From contig JAAELY010000054.1 of assembly GCA_024226335.1 (NCBI GenBank), positions 1-54,461 of the forward strand: a DNA stretch of 54,461 nucleotides, written 5' to 3'. The number at the start of each line of letters is the position of its first letter. The first letter of the stretch is position 1. The notes beneath the pieces are model-generated. The model did not search any database. It was given only the letters and a program-made list of their open reading frames with translations, and was not told where the DNA came from. Positions 9,599 to 18,899 of this stretch are shown here, in pieces. Position numbers and translations under genes: made by a program. Source of the DNA: a bacterium (lineage in GTDB: Bacteria > Myxococcota_A > UBA9160 > SZUA-336).

Positions 9599-11248
9599 CT
9601 AGTCGGGCTGACTCAACATCACGCAGTCTTTGCCCGCGCTTTTCGCCTCGTACAGGGCTTTGTCAGCGTCGTTGAACAGCGTCTGGGTATCGCTGCGGAA
9701 CATGGCTACACCCACGGAGATGGTCACACTCACCTCGACCAGGCCCTCTTCGTCAGTCTCGTAACGGTAGTCGGCACCCGATACGGCGAGTCTGAGCTTC
9801 TCAGCGACTCGTGCCGCACCCTCGAGGGAACTCTGGCTACTGACCAGAGCGAACTCCTCGCCTCCGTAGCGTGCGAGCAGGTCGTTCTCGCGTACGGCTT
9901 CTGCCATGACTCTTGCGGCGCGGTTCAGGATCATGTCGCCTGCGGCATGGCCGTAGCGATCGTTGAGCTTCTTGAAGTCATCTAGATCGACGAGAATCAG
10001 CGATAGTCCCGTTCCCGTGCGTCTGGCCGCGGAAATCTCCCGGCCCAGGTGTTCGTGGAAATGGCGATGGTTGTAAAGCTGCGTCAACCCATCGGTGATC
10101 GAGAGCTGTTCCATCTGCTCGGCACTGCGATGCAGTTCTTCGTTGCGTGCGCGCAGGCGGGCTTTGGCGGCTTCGACCTTCTCCCGCCCTTTCCGAAGCT
10201 CGCGCCTGTTCGTCTTCAATCGATCCGCCATCTGGTTGAAGGCATCGACCAACGTCGAGATTTCTCTGTCGGCTCTTGGCACCGAGATCGCGGGCGTGAT
10301 ATCGCCCTGCGCGATCGCGTGGGCCGCCGCAGATAGAGCCTGCAAGGGCGCCACTAGAGAGCGAACGAAGCGCACGGCGATCGCGCAGCCAACAGCGGCG
10401 ACCAGAAGATGGAAGAGCGCCAGTCGCCAGAATACGCTGGACACCGGAGCGAATACCGGGCTGGAAGCCTTTTCGACTGCCAGGGTCCAGGCGATGCGCG
10501 GAATGCGGACGGCTACACCGAGCATCTCGCGACCTTGTGGATTGCGCCATTTGTAAACCCGTGGTGCTTCGCCTGACTCGGCTCCCTTCTCGAGCTCTTT
10601 TGGCCGCTCGCCCAGCGCGTCTGCTTCTGGGGTCGTGCCGCCGGCCGTTCCCATCAGGATTCGACCCGACGCATCGACCAGGCTCAAACTCCCGCCGTTG
10701 TCTGCATGCTCTGTGCGCAAGAATTCCTCGAGGCGATCCAGAAGTACCAGCCCGCCGATCCAGCCGCGTTCTCCATTTTCTTCACTGGGCAGGGAGGCCC
10801 AGAAGATCTGCGCGAGTCCGGCCGGGGTTTCGATGACCCCGCCCGTCTTTGAACCAGCTGGTTTCTCGTCCGCCGGTTGGAATGCCGTGCTGACTCCGCC
10901 GCGGGCGGTCACCTGTCCGCGGGCATCGACGAGCATCAGGCTGTTGAAGTCCGGCGAACCGGCGGCAAGCTGGTGCAGAGCCTCGCCGGGTGCGGTCGCG
11001 CGGGTCAGGTGCGGGTCGCGACGCAGGGCCAATATCTCGAGTTCCCGAGCCAGGAACCAGTGCTCGACCAGGCTGGCGGCGTGCTCGATACCGGCACCCA
11101 ACTCGAATTCGACCTGCTGTTTCAAGATCGATCGGGTGGCTTCGAGCGATGACCCGAGCATGAAGCAGGCAGATATGAAGCTCATCGCCAGTACCAGTGC
11201 GCTGATTCTGGCCGCCAGGGAGAGCCTTTTTGTGTACGAAGTGAGCAC
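9599..11248 (-). CDS. Membrane diguanylate cyclase (sensor-HAMP-GGDEF)
   Basis: A 549-residue inner-membrane sensor that should make cyclic di-GMP from two GTP. Order: short cytoplasmic N-terminus, TM1 (about residues 14-32), a periplasmic sensor region of ~240 residues (Cache-like, inferred from length and position), TM2 (LALFHLLVAAVGCAIAVRFV), HAMP, a coiled coil (KGREKVEAAKARLRARNEELH), then GGDEF. The catalytic loop is intact as GGEEF at ~462-466 and the RxxD product-inhibition site (REND) precedes it, so it is likely active and feedback-inhibited. The start was set at GTG 11248, preceded by GAGGG 7 bases upstream. The open frame continues to 11563, but that part reads like non-coding DNA. 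Confidence 0.9.
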   Translation of the reverse strand: MLTSYTKRLSLAARISALVLAMSFISACFMLGSSLEATRSILKQQVEFELGAGIEHAASLVEHWFLARELEILALRRDPHLTRATAPGEALHQLAAGSPDFNSLMLVDARGQVTARGGVSTAFQPADEKPAGSKTGGVIETPAGLAQIFWASLPSEENGERGWIGGLVLLDRLEEFLRTEHADNGGSLSLVDASGRILMGTAGGTTPEADALGERPKELEKGAESGEAPRVYKWRNPQGREMLGVAVRIPRIAWTLAVEKASSPVFAPVSSVFWRLALFHLLVAAVGCAIAVRFVRSLVAPLQALSAAAHAIAQGDITPAISVPRADREISTLVDAFNQMADRLKTNRRELRKGREKVEAAKARLRARNEELHRSAEQMEQLSITDGLTQLYNHRHFHEHLGREISAARRTGTGLSLILVDLDDFKKLNDRYGHAAGDMILNRAARVMAEAVRENDLLARYGGEEFALVSSQSSLEGAARVAEKLRLAVSGADYRYETDEEGLVEVSVTISVGVAMFRSDTQTLFNDADKALYEAKSAGKDCVMLSQPD

Positions 11249-11745
11249 TCCATGTCCCTCTGCCGGAGTCGAATCGGCGCGTCCAATCCCTCTTTCGTCA
11301 TCGGAAGCTGATCGGAGCGGATTGACCACGCACGGCGCCAAATGCGCACTTTGGCCACAGGCGTTCCGGTTCTGGGTCGGGCCTTTAGGGGCTGGAATTG
11401 CGCGCAAGATGCCACTCGTCGAAGAGTTATTGTGCGATGCCACCGCAATCCATCGCGATCCATCGCGATGGAGAGAAAGGGGGGTTTTCAACCCACAGTG
11501 AGCAAACTGCTTCCTCCTGATAAGTCCCTGAAAAAGCAGGCGGGCAGGGCATGAGAGTCCCAAGACGGCCCGAATCGTGTAAAGTAGGACGGCAGTATGT
11601 CCGGGCTTTTCCCCCGGTCACAGGGTTTTTCCGCTGTTTCGAGAACAGCATTTTCGAAGAAGTTTCAGCTTTTTGATTCTGACCAGGTAGATCTTGGCAT
11701 CCTGCTTGCGAATGAGAATCTCGCTGCGTTGTAGTGCGGAGTTGA
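11249..11745. other. Intergenic control region, no gene seen
   Basis: About 500 bases between two divergent genes. Reading frames run through it but lack coding character. It contains a doubled CCATCGCGAT motif around 11449-11470. It also has two small hairpins: CCGGG/CCCGG near 11601-11616, and GCTGTT/AACAGC at 11633-11649 followed by ATTTTC, which could be a weak terminator. I looked for a c-di-GMP riboswitch upstream of the cyclase and did not find its conserved core. Confidence 0.4.
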
Positions 11746-13050
11746 GTGACAGTGGACAGAACGAGAATTGGAATACTGGGAGGTGGAATCGCCGGACTGA
11801 CGTCCGCGTACTACCTGGCCCGTTCTGGGTTCAAACCCGTGGTCATGGAGCCATCCTCCGACCTGGGAGGGCTGCGTCCGCAGATTGATCACGAGGGTGT
11901 GCTGGTTGACCGCACACCGCATTCCATTCTCAATACCGACACGGCGGTCTGCGGACTGCTCGCCGAGCTCGGCGCGATCGGTCGGTTGACCTGGCGACCT
12001 ACAAAGACCGGTGTCCTGGTCGGTTGCCAGGCCTGGGAGGCGAAGTCGCCTCTGGACGTGATACGCGCCACTTCGATGCCCCTGACGCAACGCGCGCGCC
12101 TGACCGCCGGTTTGCTTTACGCGACCCGCCTACAGGGCTACACGCTTCACCTGAGCAATATTCCCGCCGCCCAATGGTTGCCGCGGATTTTCGGCCAGCA
12201 CGCATTCGACGATCTCTGGGCTCCCTATCTGCAGAGACGTTACGGCGAGTATGCCGATCGGGTTCCGGCCTATCAGATCTGGCAGGAGCTGAAGAGGATC
12301 CACACTCAGCGCCGCAGGGCATCGGGGTATGTTCGCGGCGGCCCGCGCTGGCTCGCCGAGAAACTTCGGCGCAATATCGAAGAGGCCGGTGGAGAAGTTC
12401 GACTCCACGCGCAGCTGGGCGGGGTGGATGCCGATTCCAATGGTTGCACCGTGGAGATCGACGGTCGGACGCGCCACTTCGACGCTCTGATCAACACCAT
12501 GACGCCCGATACCTTCTCGCGTTTCGCTCGAGGTCATGTCGAGCGTATCGCCAAGGCGTCCGAGCTACCGCAGCAGGGCAGTATCATTGCCCTTGCGATC
12601 TCGCGACATTCCCTGTCCCCGTATCACGACACTCTGGTGCTCGACGAGGACGTTCCGTTCCGCACGATTCTCGAATCCACCCGTGTGATTCCATCTCGAC
12701 AATGCGGCGGCAAGCATCTGACCTATCTGATCAGTCACTGTGATCCGTCGGACGATGGTTTCACGCTGCCCGATGACGTCGTGCGAAAGCAGGTGGTCGA
12801 GAACCTGGTCAAGTGCTATAGCGACTTCGACCCGGCCGATCTCGAGGCCATCCACGTCACGCGTGTGGCCGAAGCCGAGCCCATCTTCACGGTCGACAAT
12901 CTTCACGACCGACGTCCCGGCTTCCGCGCCAACGGCGTTCCTCTGTACCTGTGCACTCCGGCACAGGCGTATCCGCGCAACGCCGGCTGGGACGCGGAGA
13001 TCACTCTGGCTCGCGAAGTCGCCGGCGTCGTTCGCAGCCAGCACGGGTAA
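11746..13050 (+). CDS. FAD-dependent oxidoreductase, amine oxidase / desaturase-like
   Basis: A 434-residue flavoprotein with an N-terminal Rossmann dinucleotide motif GGGIAGL (12-18), a downstream acidic residue that ends strand 2 (VVMEPSSDLGG, 33-42) and an amine-oxidase-like layout. Part of the middle (IFGQHAFDDLWAPYLQRRYGEYADRVPA) resembles proteins annotated as protoporphyrinogen oxidase / phytoene desaturase-like or UDP-galactopyranose-mutase-like. The C-terminus has the expected RRPGFRANGVPLYLC segment before the second FAD contact. The substrate cannot be read from sequence. The next gene, a Gfo/Idh/MocA protein, follows after 141 bases on the same strand. The start is GTG 11746 with GGAG just upstream; GTG 11752 is an alternative. 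Confidence 0.82.
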   Translation: MTVDRTRIGILGGGIAGLTSAYYLARSGFKPVVMEPSSDLGGLRPQIDHEGVLVDRTPHSILNTDTAVCGLLAELGAIGRLTWRPTKTGVLVGCQAWEAKSPLDVIRATSMPLTQRARLTAGLLYATRLQGYTLHLSNIPAAQWLPRIFGQHAFDDLWAPYLQRRYGEYADRVPAYQIWQELKRIHTQRRRASGYVRGGPRWLAEKLRRNIEEAGGEVRLHAQLGGVDADSNGCTVEIDGRTRHFDALINTMTPDTFSRFARGHVERIAKASELPQQGSIIALAISRHSLSPYHDTLVLDEDVPFRTILESTRVIPSRQCGGKHLTYLISHCDPSDDGFTLPDDVVRKQVVENLVKCYSDFDPADLEAIHVTRVAEAEPIFTVDNLHDRRPGFRANGVPLYLCTPAQAYPRNAGWDAEITLAREVAGVVRSQHG

Positions 13051-13191
13051 CCTTTACTCCTCTCGCCCCCGCTGCCCTGTTCCCATTTGCTTCCCAAGTG
13101 CCTGTCTCTGGAGATCGCTGCGCCGTCTATCCGCTTCTGTTCGTGGCACGGAATCTGCTTTATCTCCGGGTTCAACAAGTGGAGGTAGCGG

Positions 13192-14163
13192 ATGTCGGCA
13201 TCGATGGAGAAGCGGTTGGTCATCGTGGGATTGGGTCGAGTCGGACTCGGCTATATTGAAGCGCTAAGCCAGTTTCCCGAAGTGCGACTCGAGGCCGTCA
13301 TCTCGAGTGACACCGGTCGTGCGCGCAAGCGCCTGGGAGAGGGTGTCCGAGTTTTTGCGAGCGTTACGGAGATGCTCGCTGCCCACTGCGTTCCTCACAT
13401 TGCCATCATTGCCTCTCCGCCGTCGACGCATCTCGATGTAGCGCGCCCACTACTCATGGCCAATATCGATGTTCTTGTTGAGCCCCCGATCGCGACGACT
13501 CCGGCAGACGCGGACCTGATCGCCGCTCTGGCCGAACGCCTGGGTCGTGTCGCGTGCACCGCTTCTCGTTTTCGCACACACGCCGCGCTCAATGAAGTCG
13601 AGCGACGCATCAGTGCAGCGCGCATCGGCCGGCTTTGCCAGATCGAGGTCACGCTCTCGAGCAAGCGCGATGCCTCGGCGAGCTGGTACGGCAACCCAGA
13701 ACTTTCCGGTGGCGGTGCCTGGATGGAGCACGGCTCGGATGCGATCGATATCGCCGAACGCCTCGCCGGTCCGATCCACAGCATCCGCATGCTCCGGGCA
13801 ACCCACGTTCAGGGTGCGGAAGTCGAAGACGAGGCAATCGTGGAGACGGAACACGAACACGGACTCTGTACGCGCATCGACGTGTCGTGGAACGAACAAC
13901 TCGCGGGTCCCGTCGTGCGTTGCATCGGCGACAAGGGAGAGATCGTGCTCGGAAACGCCCAGGCTTCGCTGCGCTCCATCGACGGTTACGAAGAGGCCTT
14001 TGGTCCCGGATACCTCGAAAGCGAAGGCACCGAAGAGGTGCTGAGCTATTTCATGCGCAGCCGGATGTCGCCTGAGCTCCAGAACGATCACGGCGCACAG
14101 AGCTTCGCCTGGCTACATGCGGCCTACCGAAGCTTGGCCTCCAAGCGCTGGGAGATTGCCTGA
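13192..14163 (+). CDS. Gfo/Idh/MocA family protein with altered EKP motif
   Basis: A 323-residue NAD(P)-binding protein: VIVGLGRVGLGYIEAL at residues 10-25 is the Rossmann loop, and IIASPPSTHLDVARPLL (72-88) is the usual second strand and helix. In most active members the next strand ends with EKP, where Lys is catalytic. Here it is VLVEPPIATT (94-103), so the lysine is proline. The C-terminal domain has GGGAWMEHGSDAIDIAERLAG, like the GG..D.G.H.ID segment. It may be a dehydrogenase with an unusual site or a non-catalytic NAD-binding protein. A clear GGAGG lies 6 bases before the ATG. Confidence 0.85.
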   Translation: MSASMEKRLVIVGLGRVGLGYIEALSQFPEVRLEAVISSDTGRARKRLGEGVRVFASVTEMLAAHCVPHIAIIASPPSTHLDVARPLLMANIDVLVEPPIATTPADADLIAALAERLGRVACTASRFRTHAALNEVERRISAARIGRLCQIEVTLSSKRDASASWYGNPELSGGGAWMEHGSDAIDIAERLAGPIHSIRMLRATHVQGAEVEDEAIVETEHEHGLCTRIDVSWNEQLAGPVVRCIGDKGEIVLGNAQASLRSIDGYEEAFGPGYLESEGTEEVLSYFMRSRMSPELQNDHGAQSFAWLHAAYRSLASKRWEIA

Positions 14164-14170
14164 CGCGTTT

Positions 14171-15307
14171 CTACTGCTTCAACCGGGTGATCACCTGGTT
14201 GAGTTCTTCCAGTAGCCTGGGTAGAACTTCGTCGTAGCCGAAGGCTCCCAGCTTTTCGGTACCGCGCTTCAGGTTGACGTAGTTCGGGCCGCACCACAGA
14301 CCCAGGTCGGCGCTATCGGTTTCGCCGGGTCCATTTACGCGACAGCCCATGATGGCAATCGTCACGTCCTGCCCTTTGGCGTACTGTGTCGACTCCTTCA
14401 CCTTCGCCGCCAGTTCGATGAACTTCTCGTTCTCGACTCTCGAGCACGAGGGACAGGAGATGATGTTGAGTCCCGAGAGATCGGGAACCGAACGAAAACG
14501 GCCTGCGTGGATGTCGTCGAGGATGCGTAAGCCCACCTCCACTTCCTCCTGCTTTCGTTCGTTGGGAAGTGTCAGCGAGACGCGAATTGTGTCTCCAATC
14601 CCCTTCGGGATCAGCTGCTCGAACGCGATGCGGGTCTTGTTCTCACCGTCCGGCAACATTCCAGCTTCGGTCACGCCCAGGTGCAGTGGTACGTCGGCGC
14701 GTTGAGCACTGAAACGCCGGTTCGCCTCGACGACCTTTGCGGGGTCCGAGTCCTTGAGCGACACCACGAAATTCGTGAAGCCAAGAGCGTCGAGCATTTC
14801 ACAGTGATCGACGGCGCACGCCACCATGGCGCCGATCGAGTCCCCTGGAAAGCGCTCATCGTATTCCGGAGCAACGGACCCACAGTTCACACCCACGCGT
14901 AGTGCGCAGTCGTGGCTGCCCGCGACGTTCGCAATCCAGGCCACCTTGTCGGCGATCGGCCGATGCCGTTCGTGGTGGTGCAGATGGCCGGGGTTGTAGC
15001 GCAGTTTATCGACCTGGGGTGCGACCCGTTCCGCGAGTTTGTAGTGTTCCTGAAGATCTACCACCAGGCCGGCTTCCGTGCGTTTGCGGATCTCGGCCAG
15101 GGCTTCAGCGTCGCTCTTGCTGTCGACCGCAACGCGCACCAGAGCGGCTCCCGCGCGGTGCAAAGTCTCGATCTGCCGAACGGTCGCTTCCACGTCCTGA
15201 GTGCGCGTGGCGCACATGCTCTGGACCGAAATGGCCGCTCCGCCGCCTATCCGGACTCTTCCGGCGCGTACTTCTCGGGTCGGGTTTCGGGATTCTCCAG
15301 GGGTCAC
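14171..15307 (-). CDS. ispG: 4-hydroxy-3-methylbut-2-enyl diphosphate synthase
   Basis: IspG (GcpE) is a 4Fe-4S enzyme that converts methylerythritol cyclodiphosphate to HMBPP in the non-mevalonate isoprenoid pathway. The 378-residue protein has the TIM-barrel part ([29 protein letters not shown]) and the C-terminal cluster domain with Cys ligands in SCPSCSRV and [10 protein letters not shown], which includes the conserved Glu. The segment where many IspG proteins read HFNYRLA is [11 protein letters not shown] here, and the barrel has HLHHHERH, so this is a divergent branch. The start is GTG 15307 without a clear Shine-Dalgarno; a later GTG is possible. It is convergent with the Gfo/Idh gene. 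Confidence 0.95.
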   Translation of the reverse strand: MTPGESRNPTREVRAGRVRIGGGAAISVQSMCATRTQDVEATVRQIETLHRAGAALVRVAVDSKSDAEALAEIRKRTEAGLVVDLQEHYKLAERVAPQVDKLRYNPGHLHHHERHRPIADKVAWIANVAGSHDCALRVGVNCGSVAPEYDERFPGDSIGAMVACAVDHCEMLDALGFTNFVVSLKDSDPAKVVEANRRFSAQRADVPLHLGVTEAGMLPDGENKTRIAFEQLIPKGIGDTIRVSLTLPNERKQEEVEVGLRILDDIHAGRFRSVPDLSGLNIISCPSCSRVENEKFIELAAKVKESTQYAKGQDVTIAIMGCRVNGPGETDSADLGLWCGPNYVNLKRGTEKLGAFGYDEVLPRLLEELNQVITRLKQ

Positions 15308-15338
15308 GGGCGCACCCTAGCACTCGCGAAGGCCCGGG

Positions 15339-16229
15339 TCAGACCGAGTCCAGTCCCCATACATAAAGAGGAAGCTGGGCCGGGTCCTCGGCGTGTCCGA
15401 ACAATACACGCGGGTCGTCGCTTCCCAGGCTCTCGGGTTTCAAGATCCGGAACTGCGCCACCGGCCCCAGAGTCGTGGGACCCTGAACCGGAGCGGGTTC
15501 CGCGACCGGTGAGAGTACCCAGACCTGTTCCTGAGTGCGCGCCGCAACCGCGCACAGGAGCGTTTCCACCGAGGCGGGTTCACCGGCCCACTCGTGGATG
15601 ACTCCCTGTAGGTCTCGGCCCTTGCCCACTACACAATAGGCTTCGATCTGTTCCTCGTTTTCCAATACCCACAAGTGCGTATCGCGCACGGCCAGTAGCC
15701 GCTGGAATTCGTTCACGCTGCGCTCAACTCCAACCGGATGTGCGCGAAGCAATCTCAGCAGTTCTTCCGCCCGTTCCGGTTCGCCTTGCCGAACGCGCTT
15801 GTCGTCGTTCAACTGTCCGCCTTCGAGGCGAATCACGCGCTCGCGACCGGCTGGGACGAAACCCAACTGGGTATAGAGCGAGCGCGGCGGTGCGAACAGG
15901 AAGACGACTTCGGCACTCGTCGTGCTCGCGTTGCGTACGCAGTGGTTCACCAGATGGGAAGCGTGACCGCGTTGTCGCTCTGTCCCAGAGGTGGTTACGA
16001 GTCCGATCGCTGCCGCTCGCACGCGCTTTTCACCGCAACGAAGCGTGCACGGGCGCCAGGCCGCATGTGCGATCACCTGGTCTGCTTCGCCGCGCAATAC
16101 GAAGCTGCGCCCGCCCGGGCCCATCAGGGTAGGGAACTCGTCCACCACTCCTGGTGTTCCGTCGAAGTGACAGTCGAGAAACTCGACAATTTCACGTCGA
16201 TAAGAGTCCAGACGGATTTGGGAGGCCAT
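15339..16229 (-). CDS. GNAT family N-acetyltransferase, two-domain
   Basis: A 296-residue protein. The N-terminal half has the GNAT acetyl-CoA region (RAAAIGLVTTSGTERQRGHASHLVNHCV, with an R-x-x-G-x-A/G-like phosphate loop) and LYTQLGFVPAGRERVIRLEGG, the typical end of the fold. The second half is also acetyltransferase-like, giving a tandem arrangement as in Eis-type proteins. The acceptor is unknown. I preferred ATG 16229 because AGGA lies 7 bases upstream; ATG 16256 in the same frame is the alternative. It is co-directional with ispG (31-base gap), so possibly co-transcribed, and divergent from flagellin. Confidence 0.8.
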   Translation of the reverse strand: MASQIRLDSYRREIVEFLDCHFDGTPGVVDEFPTLMGPGGRSFVLRGEADQVIAHAAWRPCTLRCGEKRVRAAAIGLVTTSGTERQRGHASHLVNHCVRNASTTSAEVVFLFAPPRSLYTQLGFVPAGRERVIRLEGGQLNDDKRVRQGEPERAEELLRLLRAHPVGVERSVNEFQRLLAVRDTHLWVLENEEQIEAYCVVGKGRDLQGVIHEWAGEPASVETLLCAVAARTQEQVWVLSPVAEPAPVQGPTTLGPVAQFRILKPESLGSDDPRVLFGHAEDPAQLPLYVWGLDSV

Positions 16230-16329
16230 ACCTGAATCCTGGGAATATCCACTCATATTCCGGTTACTTCGGCGCCTTTCTGCGCCCCCTTTAGGATCTT
16301 CCGTCTATTCTAGAGAATTCCAGTATCAC

Positions 16330-16357
16330 TAAAGATCAATTCTGGTGCCCCCGAAGA
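16330..16357 (+). promoter_or_regulatory. Possible sigma-28-type flagellin promoter
   Basis: TAAA at 16330-16333 is followed after 16 bases by CCCGAAGA at 16350-16357, a 5 of 8 match to the FliA consensus GCCGATAA that keeps the central CCGA. The position, about 95 bases before the flagellin start, fits a long leader. Spacing is one base longer than usual, so this is tentative. Confidence 0.35.
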
Positions 16358-16404
16358 GTTCACTGCGACCAATACTCGGCCGCATTGACCAGCTAAGGGG
16401 GGGG

Positions 16405-16426
16405 CGTAGGGCAAGGACGCCCTGCG
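16405..16426 (+). promoter_or_regulatory. Flagellin leader hairpin with GGA loop (possible CsrA site)
   Basis: An 8-base-pair stem (16405-16412 with 16419-16426, one G-T pair) closes a six-base loop AAGGAC. A GGA in a hairpin loop is the preferred CsrA/RsmA target. A second GGA is in the Shine-Dalgarno region (GGGAGGA) 14 bases downstream. This is the same arrangement that represses flagellin translation in Bacillus. No csrA or fliW gene is in the window, so binding is inferred only. Confidence 0.5.
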
Positions 16427-16451
16427 GATAACCACTCAGGGAGGAATGCGT

Positions 16452-17300
16452 ATGGGTCTCCGGATCAATACAAATATCGCTTCGCTTACTGCGCAGAAGA
16501 ACCTCGGACGAACACAAAGCGCACTAGAGCGATCACTTGACAAGCTCTCGTCGGGTCTGCGAATTACCCGTGCGGGAGACGATGCGGCCGGACTGGCCAT
16601 ATCGGAGTCTTTGCGTGCTCAGATTCGAGGTCTGCAGCAGGCAGAGCGCAACGCGAATGACGGTATCTCCGTTATTCAGACCGCTGAAGGCGCACTCAAC
16701 GAGATCGCCAACATCCTGATCCGAATGAGAGAGCTCGCTGTGCAATCGTCGTCTTCGGGCGCGGTTTCCAATACGGAGCGCAGTTTCCTGAACAATGAGT
16801 TCAGCTCTCTACAGAGTGAGATCACTCGTATTGCCAATGCTACTCAGTTCGGCGGCCGAACTCTGCTCGATGGAACTCTGTCGGGTACGAGCAACGCTCT
16901 GACCTTCCAGGTTGGCATCAACAACGACTCGAGTGTCGATCGAATTTCTCTTTCGGTCGGTAATTCGACGGCGAGTGGTTTGGCGATTACGTCCAGCAAT
17001 GCCGCAGTTTCTACGGCAACGTCGGCGCAATCGGCACTCGCCACGATCGACTCGGCCCTTACGTCCGTTTCGACCGTTCGCGGTGATCTGGGTGCGGCCC
17101 AGAACCGACTCCAGTCTACCATCAACAACTTGCAGTCTTCGGTAGAGAACCTGTCTGCTGCTAATTCTCGGATCCGAGACGTAGACGTCGCGGCCGAGAC
17201 TGCAGCACTGACACGAAATCAGGTACTGCAGCAGGCCGGTATCGCCGTCCTGGCTCAGGCCAATGTTTCGTCGCAGGCGGCTCTCAGCCTCCTCCAGTAG
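16452..17300 (+). CDS. fliC: Flagellin
   Basis: The 282-residue filament subunit, exported by the flagellar type III system and polymerised outside the cell. It has the conserved D0/D1 N-terminus ([36 protein letters not shown] and [20 protein letters not shown]) and C-terminus ([21 protein letters not shown]-type segment ending [14 protein letters not shown]). The centre is short, so outer domains D2/D3 are nearly absent. It is rich in Ser and Thr there ([20 protein letters not shown]), suitable for O-glycosylation by the enzymes encoded downstream. I chose the second ATG, 16452, since GGGAGG is 7 bases upstream; the first ATG, 16446, is too close to it. Confidence 0.97.
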   Translation: MGLRINTNIASLTAQKNLGRTQSALERSLDKLSSGLRITRAGDDAAGLAISESLRAQIRGLQQAERNANDGISVIQTAEGALNEIANILIRMRELAVQSSSSGAVSNTERSFLNNEFSSLQSEITRIANATQFGGRTLLDGTLSGTSNALTFQVGINNDSSVDRISLSVGNSTASGLAITSSNAAVSTATSAQSALATIDSALTSVSTVRGDLGAAQNRLQSTINNLQSSVENLSAANSRIRDVDVAAETAALTRNQVLQQAGIAVLAQANVSSQAALSLLQ

Positions 17301-17340
17301 GAGTAGGCCTTTCGCAATCGTCTCAACATAGCTGAGTCGA

Positions 17341-17369
17341 AGGCGGGGAGGGACTTTCCCTCCCCGCCT
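17341..17369 (+). terminator. Strong hairpin after flagellin
   Basis: A perfect 13-base-pair GC-rich stem, 17341-17353 with 17357-17369, closed by a CTT loop, 40 bases past the flagellin stop. There is no T-run after it, so it may act more as an mRNA 3'-end stabiliser or attenuator than a classical intrinsic terminator. It would separate abundant flagellin mRNA from fliD. Confidence 0.7.
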
Positions 17370-17480
17370 ATCTGCGTGTGTAAGTACCGGAGGGATCTCG
17401 CTCCTGCTTCGCGAGTCGTCGCCTAATCAAACCCGAGCGTAAAGCTCAACTCGAAGGTGATCGCGAACGAAAGGAAGATT

Positions 17481-18881
17481 ATGGGAACCCGAATTGGTTC
17501 GCTTACGTTCGGAGGTCTGGCTTCTGGATTTCCGACTGAGGATGTCATCGCGAACATCCTCAAACTCGAGCGTCGACCTATCGATCTGCTCGAAAAGCGC
17601 AAGACCGAGTTCGCGTCGAAGCTCGAGATCTACCAGGATCTGAACACCAAGGCGACGAGCTTCCGCAATCTGTTGCGCGACATCGACAACATGGACCTCG
17701 TCGGTTCGGGTCCGTCTGCCTTCGAAGAGTACGCTCAGCTGACGGCTACGTCGACCAGCGATACCATCGCGACCGCAACAGTAACCAGCTCGGCCACTCG
17801 CGGAAGCCTGTTGATCCGAGTGGACCAATTGGCTCAGCAAGAGCGCGAACTCTCCAGCGCCTATCTTACCAGCACTTCCGACATCGGAACCGGAACCTTC
17901 ACGATCAACGTAGCTGGCGCAGGCGCTCAAGCGCTCACCATCGATACGAGCAACAACACGCTCGAGGGATTGGTCCAGGCGATCAACGACGCTGACGTCG
18001 GTGCCACGGCCTTCATCATCAACGATGGTGGAGCCAGCGCAACACCCTATCGAATTGCCGTGACTGCCGATGAGACCGGCGCGTCGAATACCATCGTGCT
18101 TGACGGTTCCGGACTTTCTGGCGGGACCGCACCCACGTTTACTCAGACCCAGACCGCGCAGGATGCGAAGATCACTCTCGATCCGGACTCCGCGGCTGAA
18201 CTCCAGATCGCCAGTTCGAGCAATGTTTTCAGCAACGTGATCAATGGCGTGACGATCGAGGCCCAGAAGGTCGATCTGAGCACGAACGTGACCATCAATA
18301 TCAAACGCGACGAAGATGCGATCGTCGCGCGCATTCAAGATCTGGTCACGAGCTACAACGAGATCACGGATGTGATCGAGGCACAGGCGAAGGTCGACCC
18401 GACCACGAATCGCGGCGGGGTTCTCCTGGGCGATTCCACCCTGGTCAGGTTGAAGCAGGGGCTTTCATCGATCCTTTCCAGTGCCATCGGTAGCGGGAGT
18501 ATCACGTCCGCAAGCCAGGTTGGTTTGTCGCTGAGTCGGGACGGGAAATTATCTCTCGACGAAGCGGAGCTGCGCTCCGCCTTTTCGTCCGACTTCAGTG
18601 CGGTCGCTTCCTTCTTTTCTGGAACCGACTCTCTGAATGACCAATTGCGTTCGCTGGCGGATACCTACGTCGATCCGGTCGATGGGCTTCTGGTTGCGCG
18701 AATCAACGGAACGAATCTATCCATTGCCGACCTCGATAAGAGCGTCGATGCTGCAGAGAGTCGAATCGAAAATATCGAAGCTTCTCTCATCCAACAGTTC
18801 TCGGCGATGGAGCGCATAGTATCCCAGCTGCGCCAGCAGGGGGATTTCCTGAGTCAGTATATGCTCTCGCAGAACCGTTAG
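17481..18881 (+). CDS. fliD: Flagellar filament cap protein FliD
   Basis: FliD (HAP2) caps the growing filament and folds incoming flagellin. The 466-residue protein begins GTRIGSLTFGGLASGFPTEDVIANIL, the FliD N-terminal signature (usually ...GLASGLDT). It has TLEGLVQAINDADVGATAFIINDG in the middle and a coiled-coil C-terminus (DAAESRIENIEASLIQQFSAMERIVSQLRQQGDFLSQY). The ATG at 17481 follows AAGGA by 6 bases. Order flagellin-fliD-fliS-fliT is the usual late flagellar cluster. Confidence 0.96.
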   Translation: MGTRIGSLTFGGLASGFPTEDVIANILKLERRPIDLLEKRKTEFASKLEIYQDLNTKATSFRNLLRDIDNMDLVGSGPSAFEEYAQLTATSTSDTIATATVTSSATRGSLLIRVDQLAQQERELSSAYLTSTSDIGTGTFTINVAGAGAQALTIDTSNNTLEGLVQAINDADVGATAFIINDGGASATPYRIAVTADETGASNTIVLDGSGLSGGTAPTFTQTQTAQDAKITLDPDSAAELQIASSSNVFSNVINGVTIEAQKVDLSTNVTINIKRDEDAIVARIQDLVTSYNEITDVIEAQAKVDPTTNRGGVLLGDSTLVRLKQGLSSILSSAIGSGSITSASQVGLSLSRDGKLSLDEAELRSAFSSDFSAVASFFSGTDSLNDQLRSLADTYVDPVDGLLVARINGTNLSIADLDKSVDAAESRIENIEASLIQQFSAMERIVSQLRQQGDFLSQYMLSQNR

Positions 18882-18899
18882 GGGCTGTAGGGGGAAGCG

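Noticed and set aside
11249-11745. Possible c-di-GMP riboswitch between the cyclase and oxidoreductase
   Set aside because: I found only small hairpins; the conserved GEMM core and its tetraloop-receptor pair are not visible on either strand.
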